Origin: Gracilimonas mengyeensis
Lineage (GTDB): Bacteria > Bacteroidota > Rhodothermia > Balneolales > Balneolaceae
Length of the DNA stretch: 42,085 bases
Direction of reading: 5' to 3'
Assembly (NCBI RefSeq): GCF_900182705.1
Contig: NZ_FXTP01000023.1
Location: forward strand, 1-42,085
Shown here: piece by piece, positions 1-6,759 of the stretch
Position numbering within the stretch: position 1 is the stretch's first letter
Layout of the letters: the number at the start of each line of letters is the position of its first letter
The notes under the pieces: model-generated
Databases searched by the model: none
What the model saw: the letters and a program-made list of their open reading frames with translations, nothing else
What the model was told of the DNA's origin: nothing
Position numbers and translations under genes: made by a program

Positions 1-266
1 CTCTGTTGGTACTGTTGAGGTTCAACGGCAGAAAAAACCAGCCTGGATATACCTGACGAAGTGCATCTGCCTGCAGGCAGTGCATAGACCAATACTGAAG
101 GTACCAGGCTGGCTCGATTCCAATAAAACAGGCAGAGAGTAAAGATCACAAGCTACTTATACAACCTTTTGCCTGTTGGTAAATAGTTCTCCCTCTAACA
201 TATGAGACCGGTACATGCTTGATCTCTAATTTAGCTCGTGTTTGAGATAAAATATCCATTTACAGT
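1..266. other. Intergenic / possible tail of an upstream gene
   Basis: No convincing gene is seen here. One plus-strand frame stays open from the left edge to a TAA at 140-142, but its 46 residues resemble nothing I recognise. Another plus frame closes at about 54-56. A strong plus-strand terminator follows at 267-303, so the 3' end of a plus-strand gene from outside the window, or its untranslated region, probably lies here. Short inverted words are present, such as CCAGCCTGG near 40 against CCAGGCTGG near 105, and the palindrome TGCCTGCAGGCA near 70. Confidence 0.35.
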
Positions 267-306
267 AATTGCTCCGGCCTGAAGGCCGGAGCAATTGTTT
301 TTTATC
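267..306 (+). terminator. Strong intrinsic terminator
   Basis: A perfect 13-bp stem (AATTGCTCCGGCC at 267-279 against its complement at 284-296) closes on the tetraloop TGAA and is followed by G and a run of seven T on the plus strand. The minus-strand side has no comparable T run. It therefore ends a plus-strand transcript coming from the left of the window. Confidence 0.85.
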
Positions 307-329
307 TCGAATGCTCACGTGACTTACTA

Positions 330-350
330 GCGCAAGCGTCCCGCTTGTGC
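330..350. repeat. Short REP-like palindrome
   Basis: GCGCAAGCG (330-338) faces CGCTTGTGC (342-350) across the loop TCC, with one G-T wobble. No T tract follows, so it does not look like a terminator. The word resembles short extragenic palindromes that recur in many genomes of this group; that family link is from memory and untested here. Confidence 0.4.
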
Positions 351-462
351 GTTGTTGAAATAGGGTAAGGATCATTCAAGCCAACCAAGGCGTTTCCTCT
401 TTTGGGTGAGGGTGGGAAGTCACCAATGAATCTTTAAACTCGCCAACACTTTTTTGCTGGCA

Positions 463-496
463 ATTTCCAGTCACCGCTTCGCTAAAGACTGAAAAT
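463..496 (-). other. RNA hairpin after the kinase gene
   Basis: ATTTCCAGTC (463-472) and GACTGAAAAT (487-496) can pair at 9 of 10 positions around a 14-nt loop, just beyond the kinase stop codon. It lacks a U run on the minus-strand transcript, so it could be a 3'-end stabiliser or a Rho-dependent end rather than an intrinsic terminator. Confidence 0.3.
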
Positions 497-518
497 ATCC
501 CGAAAAGACTATCAGCTC

Positions 519-1844
519 TCAAAACAATATCGAAACCGTAGCACCCTGTCCACTATTATTTTCGGCTTTGGAACGGAATCCGTGAAGCTCGCAGATACTC
601 TGTACAATGGAAAGACCGAGGCCAGGACTAGCAGCAGCATTCCCGGTAAAATTCTCTCCCTTTTTAAAACGATCAAAAACACGGCCAATCATTTCTTTGG
701 AAATACCCGGACCTTCATCCTCTACCGCAAATACCGGTTGACCATCATTATTGCTCCGAACAGAAATTGTAATTTTTCCACCTTCCGGCGAAAATTTAAT
801 GGCATTTTGAACAATGTTATACAAAGCCGAATGCATAAGCTCGCGACTACCGGTTATCTTGATCTTATTCGAAAAATTCTTTTCAAGTTTTAGTCCTTTC
901 AGTTCAATAAAATCTTCAAGCTCGGTCAGCACTTCGCCGACCAGGTCCGTGATTTCAATCTCATCCTCCATCTCGTATTGCCGATTCTCTACCCGGCTGA
1001 TGAGCAACAGGGCATTGCTCAAACGAGTAAGTCGCACAGCTGTTTGTTGTATGCCATTCAGACGTTCAACGGATTCCCGGTTCATTCCTTCGGGTTCGGA
1101 CAACATTTTTTCGGTTTTCTGCCGGATGATAGAAAGTGGAGTCAACAACTCATGCGAAGCATTCTGAATGAATTTCTTTTGATCTTCAAAGGAAGATTTT
1201 ATCTGGCTGAGCATAGTATTAAGCGCCTGATTGAGCACCCGGATTTCATAAGTGTCCGGTTCCGGGAAAGGTTCACCCACTTGTGTTGGAGATGATATCT
1301 TTTCCAGTCGGTCTACCGTTTCATAAAAGGGAGATAACACCCGGCCAAAAACATATTGATTGACCACATACAACAATATCACCCACAAAAACAGAGCTCC
1401 CAGCACACTTAGCAATACCGTCATGCTGATTTTTTCCCAAGCTGCTACTTCTTCATAGATTTCCAGGAAGTAGGGTTCACCAGTAACCGAAAGAGTCGTC
1501 TCAAGCTTGCGGTAGGCCTCTGGCACCGATGATATTTCGGGATAACGGATGGTATCTAAAGTGGCAAAGTAATTAGTATTCTCCACAACCTGTCCGGAAT
1601 AAGACGTGATATCCACCCATTCATAGGAACCCAATCCTCCCAAAAGCCGGATTTCATCCAGAGTAGACGGATCTTCATTTAGCTGCTTTTGGATGTCCTG
1701 TTTGTGCTGCAGCAGGTGATAATCCAATTCATCAAAAATGGTGCTGTTTACCACATAATACATTCCCACCCCTGTTACCATCAACATTATAACGGAAAGC
1801 AGTAAATTGCTAAGCAGTATTTTATTGTTCAGCTTCATAACCAT
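519..1844 (-). CDS. Sensor histidine kinase (HAMP-HisKA-HATPase)
   Basis: This is the membrane sensor of a two-component system. It autophosphorylates on a histidine and passes the phosphate to the response regulator encoded just upstream. There are transmembrane segments at about residues 10-32 and 141-163, with an extracytoplasmic domain of roughly 105 residues between them, then a HAMP linker (about 165-215). The H-box is NASHELLTPLS with His231, the N-box NIVQNAIKFSP has Asn347, G1 is DEGPG (376-380) and G2 is GLGLS (408-412). At 441 residues the length is normal. The ATG start overlaps the end of the regulator gene by 23 bp; an ATG two codons later is also possible. The sensor domain does not reveal the stimulus. 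No T-tract terminator follows the stop, only a hairpin (463-496). Confidence 0.95.
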   Translation of the reverse strand: MVMKLNNKILLSNLLLSVIMLMVTGVGMYYVVNSTIFDELDYHLLQHKQDIQKQLNEDPSTLDEIRLLGGLGSYEWVDITSYSGQVVENTNYFATLDTIRYPEISSVPEAYRKLETTLSVTGEPYFLEIYEEVAAWEKISMTVLLSVLGALFLWVILLYVVNQYVFGRVLSPFYETVDRLEKISSPTQVGEPFPEPDTYEIRVLNQALNTMLSQIKSSFEDQKKFIQNASHELLTPLSIIRQKTEKMLSEPEGMNRESVERLNGIQQTAVRLTRLSNALLLISRVENRQYEMEDEIEITDLVGEVLTELEDFIELKGLKLEKNFSNKIKITGSRELMHSALYNIVQNAIKFSPEGGKITISVRSNNDGQPVFAVEDEGPGISKEMIGRVFDRFKKGENFTGNAAASPGLGLSIVQSICELHGFRSKAENNSGQGATVSILF

Positions 1845-2517
1845 TCAACTTATATCCAACGCCATATACCGTTTCGATCATATCGGGCACACCGGATTCT
1901 CCCAGTTTCTTCCGGATATTTTTCATGTGTGAATTGATAAAATCCAGCGAAAACCGGTCATCAATCTTATTGCCCCAAATATGCTCAGCTAAAGCGATAC
2001 GAGTGATGGTTTTATTCTTATTCAGAAAGAGATAGCGCAGCATCTTGTATTCGGTATCGGTTACTTCCAGCGGACGGCCTTCAAAACTAACATGCAAGTG
2101 ATCAAGATGCACCGAAAGACGCCGGATGGTAATCACATTATCATTGATCTTAAACTTACGCCGCAAAACAGCATGGATACGGGCCCGCAGTTCAGGCATG
2201 GCAAAGGGTTTGGAAAGATAGTCATCGCTGCCCAATTCCAATCCCTGCACACGGTCGTCAATGTCTCCTCGTGCCGTTAAAATAATCACGGCCGTGTCTT
2301 CATTTTCGCGATGAAGTTTAAGCATTTTCAACAGGTCCAACCCATCCCCTCCTGGAAGACTTAAATCCAGAAGCACCAGATCATACAATTCGCCCGTGAT
2401 GAAATCTTCAGCTGTGCTAAAATCCAGGGCGGTATCTACAGTAAACTGTTCCTCCAGCAGCTGTTCCTCCAGCTCCTCATTCAGCAGTGGTTCGTCTTCA
2501 ACTATCAGAGCGCGCAT
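1822..2517 (-). CDS. OmpR/PhoB-family response regulator
   Basis: This is a DNA-binding response regulator that receives phosphate from the overlapping histidine kinase. The receiver domain (1-118) has the acidic pocket E7-D8, the phospho-acceptor Asp51 in VLLDLSLPGGDG, the switch Thr81 and Lys103 in SKPF. The C-terminal winged helix (about 126-226) carries LEVTDTEYKMLRYL and ends with the typical ETVYGVGYKL. The 231-residue length is standard. The gene comes first in a two-gene operon whose reading frames overlap by 23 bp, which suggests translational coupling. The operon is divergent from heme A synthase across about 210 bp. Target genes cannot be read from the sequence. Confidence 0.96.
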   Translation of the reverse strand: MRALIVEDEPLLNEELEEQLLEEQFTVDTALDFSTAEDFITGELYDLVLLDLSLPGGDGLDLLKMLKLHRENEDTAVIILTARGDIDDRVQGLELGSDDYLSKPFAMPELRARIHAVLRRKFKINDNVITIRRLSVHLDHLHVSFEGRPLEVTDTEYKMLRYLFLNKNKTITRIALAEHIWGNKIDDRFSLDFINSHMKNIRKKLGESGVPDMIETVYGVGYKLNGYEAEQ

Positions 2518-2727
2518 ACATTCCCGGTATGTTAGAATCTATGCTATAGTAGAAATTAAAAATGTACAGAATATGAATTCCGAGCCCGGTTTCTTAAACT
2601 ATGATCAACTATCATCCAATAAGACACTTATTTACAGTTATTTATAAGCTTCACATAATCTTTACCTTTATCGGCTATAATAGTTGGTTGTTGAAGAAAC
2701 TATTCAAGCGGCGATAAAATATTTACT
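2518..2727. other. Divergent intergenic region with promoters for both sides
   Basis: These 210 bp separate the regulator/kinase operon (minus) from heme A synthase (plus) and must hold both promoters. The stretch is A+T-rich, but I could not assign -10/-35 or the Bacteroidota -7/-33 boxes with confidence. Confidence 0.4.
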
Positions 2728-3780
2728 ATGAGGAACTCCAATCTGCGGCCTGTTTATCTTTGGTTATGGTCTGGCGTTATACTGGTTAGTCTGATGGTAA
2801 TCATAGGCGGCATCACCCGGCTTACCGACTCCGGCCTGTCCATGAGCGACTGGAATCTTATTATGGGCTCCATCCCACCCACCAGTGAAGTAGAATGGCA
2901 ACAAGCATTTGAGCGCTACCAGGAATTCCCGCAATACCAGCAAATCAATCATCAAATGCAGCTTGATGAGTTTAAACAGATTTATTTTTGGGAATACCTG
3001 CACCGGCTTTTGGGACGTATGATCGGCATCGTTTTCCTGGTCCCTTTTGTGTATTTCTGGGTAAAGGGGTATTTCGATCGCAAGTTGCTCAAACGTATGT
3101 TTATTCTTTTGGGATTAGGCGCCATGCAAGGAGCCATGGGCTGGATTATGGTAAAAAGCGGCCTTGTGGATGTGCCTTATGTAAGCCATTACAGGCTGGC
3201 CCTCCATTTTATGCTGGCCGTCATTTTGATTGGATTCTGTTTGTGGTACGCCCTTGATCTAAAAAAATACTCCCTGCCTCCTGATTCCCCTACCGTGTTA
3301 AACCGGCTGAAGCCTTGGTTTTGGGCAATTACTGTGTTATTCATTATTCAAATGGTATACGGGGCGTTTACTGCCGGACTTGATGCCGGTTACCTCTACA
3401 ATTCTTTCCCAAAAATGGGCGGGCAATGGCTGCCTCCTACTTTTTCCATGCTGGAACCGTATGTGGCCAACCTGGTTGAAAATCCCGGCACGGTACAGTG
3501 GATCCATCGGGTAAACGGCACCCTGCTTGCCTTAGCTGTGATTGGATTTTGGTGGAAAGCCGTTTTCAACAGTAACTCAGCATGGATACAGGCGGTTTCC
3601 GGAATTTTGTTAAGCATTATTTTAGCTCAATATTTGTTGGGTGTACTCACGCTGATTTATAAAGTACCTGTTACACTTGGAGTTCTGCATCAGGCGGTGG
3701 CTATCTTGTTTTGGATTGTTTTATTGTTGATCGCTCACCGGCTGTATAAAAGTAACGGGCAAGTGGTGGCAACGTGGTAG
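2728..3780 (+). CDS. ctaA: Heme A synthase, COX15/CtaA family
   Basis: This integral membrane enzyme oxidises the C8 methyl group of heme O to give heme A, the cofactor of aa3-type cytochrome c oxidases. The signature blocks are GGITRLTDSGLSMSDW (about 27-42), FWEYLHRLLGR (His92), GAMQGAMGWIMVKSGL, VSHYRLALHF (His160), AGLDAGYLYNSFPKMGGQW, VQWIHRVNG (His260) and LGVLHQAVAI (His321). The four conserved heme-ligand histidines are therefore all present. About eight transmembrane helices fit the hydrophobic blocks. It belongs to the mitochondrial/alphaproteobacterial-like type and lacks the disulfide cysteine pair of the Bacillus type. At 350 residues it is complete. No oxidase subunits or ctaB lie beside it, so it stands alone here. 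Confidence 0.95.
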   Translation: MRNSNLRPVYLWLWSGVILVSLMVIIGGITRLTDSGLSMSDWNLIMGSIPPTSEVEWQQAFERYQEFPQYQQINHQMQLDEFKQIYFWEYLHRLLGRMIGIVFLVPFVYFWVKGYFDRKLLKRMFILLGLGAMQGAMGWIMVKSGLVDVPYVSHYRLALHFMLAVILIGFCLWYALDLKKYSLPPDSPTVLNRLKPWFWAITVLFIIQMVYGAFTAGLDAGYLYNSFPKMGGQWLPPTFSMLEPYVANLVENPGTVQWIHRVNGTLLALAVIGFWWKAVFNSNSAWIQAVSGILLSIILAQYLLGVLTLIYKVPVTLGVLHQAVAILFWIVLLLIAHRLYKSNGQVVATW

Positions 3781-3877
3781 TTTTTTAAAATTCTAGCTTA
3801 TAGTATGAGGAATTGTTGAAGCTTAGTGGCGAAGGCTCTTGCGAACTTAATTTACAATAAATGCCTTTTCACCATCT

Positions 3878-4065
3878 CACATCCCCCTGCCCCGATTTCT
3901 CGGGGGCATGCTCATTTTCGGTCCCTCTTCAAAGAGGGGATTCTTGGTAGCAGCCTGAATTATAATTCTACCACTATAGTCGATGTTATCATGATGCATT
4001 ATCGAATAAATCTCCCCTGGAAGGGAGACCGTTTGAAAGCCTGGGCTTTCAAGCAGAGGGATGTG
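3878..4065. repeat. Palindromic intergenic element with 13-bp inverted ends
   Basis: CACATCCCCCTGC (3878-3890) and GCAGAGGGATGTG (4053-4065) are inverted copies matching at 12 of 13 positions. Inside are nested hairpins: GCCCC facing GGGGC near 3890-3910, CCCTCTT facing AGAGGGG near 3925-3943, and CTCCCCT facing AGGGAG near 4012-4027. The nested architecture looks like a non-autonomous, MITE-like or REP-type element. No transposase is present. Confidence 0.55.
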
Positions 4066-4405
4066 CAATGGTGCATCCTCTTCGATGACTCAAGTCTGAA
4101 GACTTGATGTGCTTGTGCTCTTAAGTCATCGCTCGGAAAACTGTTTTCCTTTGGTAAGAATCTTGCCCCGCTCAAGACTTAAGATATCCTTGAAAGCAGG
4201 TTATAGTTTTAAAAGATCAGTTTTTAGTTGGGATCGTATTTCATCATCACAATACATCATACAAATCGCAAACATCACAGTTCAAAACAGATGCCGGACA
4301 TAGCACATTCATCATCGGAATTAGTTACATGAACCCATTTCTATCCTAATCGCTTTCAAAAAATTAAAGACATTGAAGTTCTCACAAGTTAAAAGCCCAA
4401 ATCTT

Positions 4406-4535
4406 CGACCTCACCAAACCTCTCCTTCACAAGGAGAGGCTTTTACGAGCCATGTTGATTATTAGAAACCTTAATAGTGCTTATTATCAACTAAAAGAGT
4501 TCTCCTCCTTGAGAAGGAGGAGACAGTGGAGGTCG
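4406..4535. repeat. Palindromic intergenic element
   Basis: The left half, starting CGACCTCACC at 4406, is an imperfect inverted copy of the right half ending near 4535 (GTGGAGGTCG). Each half contains its own hairpin: CTCTCCTT with AAGGAGAG at 4420-4438, and TCTCCTCCTT with AAGGAGGAGA at 4502-4524. The design parallels the element at 3878-4065 but with different words. It looks like a mobile palindromic repeat and carries no gene. Confidence 0.5.
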
Positions 4536-4614
4536 GGAAGGTGGTAAAAGGTATGATTATAATATTACTTAACCTCCTATACATTGACTAGAGATTGTTC
4601 AGGACACTATTTTC

Positions 4615-4824
4615 ATGAAACAAGCTATTATTGGATTCCACAAAGACGAAGAAGACGACTGGGTAGCCGACTTAGCTTGTGGCCACACCCAACATGTGCG
4701 CCATAATCCGCCCTGGCAATTGCGCCCTTGGGTCATCACGAAAGAAGGGCGTAAAGATCACTTGGGCAGGGAGCTTGATTGCAAAGAATGTGACCGCGAG
4801 CATAATTCTGATGATAGAAACTAA
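4615..4824 (+). CDS. DUF3565 domain small protein
   Basis: A 69-residue protein that matches the conserved pattern of the DUF3565 family as I know it: GFHKDEEDDWVADLACGH, then HVRHNPPW, RPWV and a C-terminal ELDCKECD. Cys22, His24, His27, His30, Cys56 and Cys59 could bind a metal such as zinc; that is inference from their spacing. The function of the family is not known to me. The gene stands alone between a repeat-rich spacer and lipoate ligase, reading the same way as the latter with a gap of about 110 bp. The protein is cytosolic, with no signal or membrane segment. Confidence 0.85.
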   Translation: MKQAIIGFHKDEEDDWVADLACGHTQHVRHNPPWQLRPWVITKEGRKDHLGRELDCKECDREHNSDDRN

Positions 4825-4933
4825 ATATGTAAGTCATCGAAACTTACGAACCGTCTAAAATGCAGAATCATCATAAATGGCATGAATTCTGTTATCATAA
4901 CTACCAAACTTTTTAACTCAACATCGCCGCACT

Positions 4934-5932
4934 ATGATTTTTATTGATAACGAAGGCATCACCAATCCCCAAGTAAATCTCGCACTTGAAGAATACGCAT
5001 TGCGTAACTTTGGGGAACATGAAGACTATCTGCTTTTCTACATCAACGAACCCTCTATTATTATCGGAAGAAACCAGAATACGCTGGAAGAGATTAACGA
5101 TGAATACGTCAGGGACAATGGTATCCATGTGGTGCGGCGGATGTCGGGTGGCGGTGCCGTGTACCATGACTTGGGCAATCTGAACTTCAGCTTTATCACC
5201 AAATACAAAAAAGAGAACCTGAACAATTTTAAGAAGTTTACCCAGCCGGTCATCAAAGTATTGAAGTCGCTGGGCGTGCCGGCCGAGATGAGTGGACGAA
5301 ACGACATCCTGGCAGAGGGGCGTAAAATCTCCGGCAATGCTCAGTTCTCTACCGGCAAAAGGATGTTCAGCCATGGCACTTTATTGTACACCAGCGATCT
5401 GGATGAGGTGACCAACGCCCTGGATGTGAAGATGAGTAAAATCCAATCAAAGGGGCATAAATCAGTCCGCAGCCGGGTGGCTAATATCATTGAGTTTATG
5501 GATACTGATTTGAGTGTTGGCGAGTTCCGGGAACGCCTGCTGGAAGGATTGTATGAGGATCGCGAAACTTTTGAAACCTACAAACTTTCCGAAAGCGAAT
5601 GGGCTGAAGTGCATGCACTGAAAGACGAGAAATATGGCAACTGGGACTGGAACTTCGGCAAATCCCCTAAATTTAATATTCAGCGCACCCGTCGCTTCCC
5701 TATCGGCGAAATTGACTTGCGACTGGATGTGCAAAAGGGACACATCAAAAACTTAAAAGTGTATGGCGATTTCTTTGGTAAAGAACCAGTAGAAGAGCTG
5801 GAAGAGTTACTTAAGGACGTACGCTATCACCCCGAAGATATCACCGCAACCTTGCAACCTATAGACGTGAAAGAGTACTTTGGCGACATTGAAAAAGACG
5901 CCTTTATTGAATTAATCTATGGAGAAGACTGA
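4934..5932 (+). CDS. lplA: Lipoate-protein ligase A
   Basis: Attaches scavenged lipoate, through lipoyl-AMP, to the lysine of lipoyl domains in 2-oxoacid dehydrogenases and glycine cleavage H protein. The catalytic domain (1 to about 245) carries the lipoate-binding signature RRMSGGGAVYHDLGNLNFSF (from Arg68), GRNDI, and the catalytic-lysine motif GRKISGNAQF with Lys131. A smaller C-terminal accessory domain follows (about 250-332), as in the two-domain bacterial enzymes that can activate lipoate themselves. The length of 332 is typical. The ATG fits the conserved N-terminus MIFIDNEGITNPQVNLALEE. It is apparently monocistronic. Octanoyl-transferase activity is less likely with this architecture, but sequence alone does not exclude it. 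Confidence 0.93.
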   Translation: MIFIDNEGITNPQVNLALEEYALRNFGEHEDYLLFYINEPSIIIGRNQNTLEEINDEYVRDNGIHVVRRMSGGGAVYHDLGNLNFSFITKYKKENLNNFKKFTQPVIKVLKSLGVPAEMSGRNDILAEGRKISGNAQFSTGKRMFSHGTLLYTSDLDEVTNALDVKMSKIQSKGHKSVRSRVANIIEFMDTDLSVGEFRERLLEGLYEDRETFETYKLSESEWAEVHALKDEKYGNWDWNFGKSPKFNIQRTRRFPIGEIDLRLDVQKGHIKNLKVYGDFFGKEPVEELEELLKDVRYHPEDITATLQPIDVKEYFGDIEKDAFIELIYGED

Positions 5933-5998
5933 GTGGGTAATTCCAGAAACTAAACGCCTTTGTAAATTTATTTTGAGGATATCCTAAGTGGTATTAAG

Positions 5999-6061
5999 GA
6001 GATTGCCACGTCGATATGCCTTCCAAATTTATTTTTGGCATCATATTCTCCTCGCAATGAC
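5999..6061. repeat. Partial copy of the 'cgcaatgac' palindromic repeat
   Basis: GAGATTGCCACGTCG (5999-6013) followed by TCCTCGCAATGAC (6049-6061) is the right-hand half of the intergenic element seen more completely at 28901-29126. Elements with these words (rate-of-recurrence not testable here) occur in intergenic regions of many bacterial genomes. This copy has lost its left half. Confidence 0.55.
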
Positions 6062-6171
6062 CGTGTTTTAAAATTATAAGAGTGGTTCTCAGAAAATCAT
6101 CTATTGCTTGGTCTGAAGATCGAAGAAGTTTCAATACAGGGTTTATGTACCTAGTCCTGGGCTATCAAAAG

Positions 6172-6222
6172 AAAAAAAGGCCATCCCGTAACCCTAACAA
6201 TAAGTTTGGCGACGGGACGGCC
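6172..6222 (-). terminator. Intrinsic terminator downstream of the PII-like gene
   Basis: GGCCATCCCGT (6179-6189) pairs with ACGGGACGGCC (6212-6222) at 10 of 11 positions around a 22-nt loop. On the minus strand the stem is followed by a run of seven U (complement of 6172-6178). It lies about 110 bp beyond the stop of the PII-like gene. Confidence 0.75.
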
Positions 6223-6330
6223 CAAAGCGCAACAAGAGATAACATCTTTAGCTAATGTGCTGTCATCTAAAAAAGATGTTCGGCTAAAATGTTTTTTTAT
6301 TGTGAACAATTGATGAAGGTTTTGAGCTTT

Positions 6331-6642
6331 TTAAGCAAAGGCTTCAACCGGTATCTGATAGGCGTGTAGCGGATTATCAGCATTATGATCCACCTGCTCA
6401 TTGAATGATTTAACAGCCGCAAGGATATTTTTGACCGTTTCTTCGTTTTGAAAAGAGAAAAACAGGGTGGAATAGATTCCCTGGTCGGCTTGTGAAAACC
6501 AGCTCCTGATGTCGGGTTGATGTTTTTCGGTGCGAAAGCCATACATCTCTGTTTCACTATACACCGGCACATTATGCTTTACCATGAGGGCCCGCACTTC
6601 ATCCTCAAATTCTGCTATGCTAAGTATGATGAGTAATTTCAT
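6331..6642 (-). CDS. Small PII-like protein next to RND efflux genes
   Basis: A 103-residue cytosolic protein. The N-terminus MKLLIILSIAEFEDEVRALM and the following block MYGFRTEK, then TLFFSFQNEETVKNILAAVK, read as the beta-alpha-beta-beta-alpha-beta pattern of PII/GlnB-like folds. Small proteins of this general kind (for example the DUF3240 group) are known beside heavy-metal and RND efflux operons. The assignment rests on pattern and context only and is not firm. The gene lies 117 bp downstream of the permease on the same strand, beyond a terminator hairpin, so it may be expressed by read-through or from its own promoter. It could sense a metal or nucleotide for the pump; that is inference. 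Confidence 0.55.
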   Translation of the reverse strand: MKLLIILSIAEFEDEVRALMVKHNVPVYSETEMYGFRTEKHQPDIRSWFSQADQGIYSTLFFSFQNEETVKNILAAVKSFNEQVDHNADNPLHAYQIPVEAFA

Positions 6643-6671
6643 GATTCTATGATTTAAGTAGTTAAAGCTTT

Positions 6672-6717
6672 AAAAAATTGGGAGAAAGCTTTCAGAATGG
6701 GCTGAAAGCTCCCTCCC
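6672..6717 (-). terminator. Terminator between RND permease and PII-like gene
   Basis: AGCTTTCAG (6687-6695) pairs with CTGAAAGCT (6702-6710) over a 6-nt loop. An outer GGGAG (6680-6684) pairs with CTCCC (6713-6717) across a 2x2 internal loop. On the minus strand the stem is followed by AATTTTTTAAAG. It should end or attenuate the efflux operon transcript just after the permease gene. Confidence 0.7.
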
Positions 6718-6759
6718 GTTTTGTCAGACCGATATACCGACCTTTTTCATGGTGCTGTT

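Larger units (their letters stand above)
3781..4614. other. Repeat-rich spacer without genes
   Basis: More than 800 bp without a credible gene. The open frames here run through palindromic repeats and have no family resemblance. Two palindromic elements are annotated separately (3878-4065 and 4406-4535). The rest is A+T-rich spacer. A CtaA terminator with a clear T tract was not seen. Confidence 0.6.
5933..6330. other. Intergenic spacer between convergent genes
   Basis: No gene is seen. The spacer contains a partial palindromic repeat (5999-6061) and a minus-strand terminator (6172-6222), both annotated separately. The remainder shows no structure I can name. Confidence 0.6.

Noticed and set aside
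3826-4303. Open frames in the repeat-rich spacer
   Set aside because: They pass through palindromic repeats and lack family or start signals.
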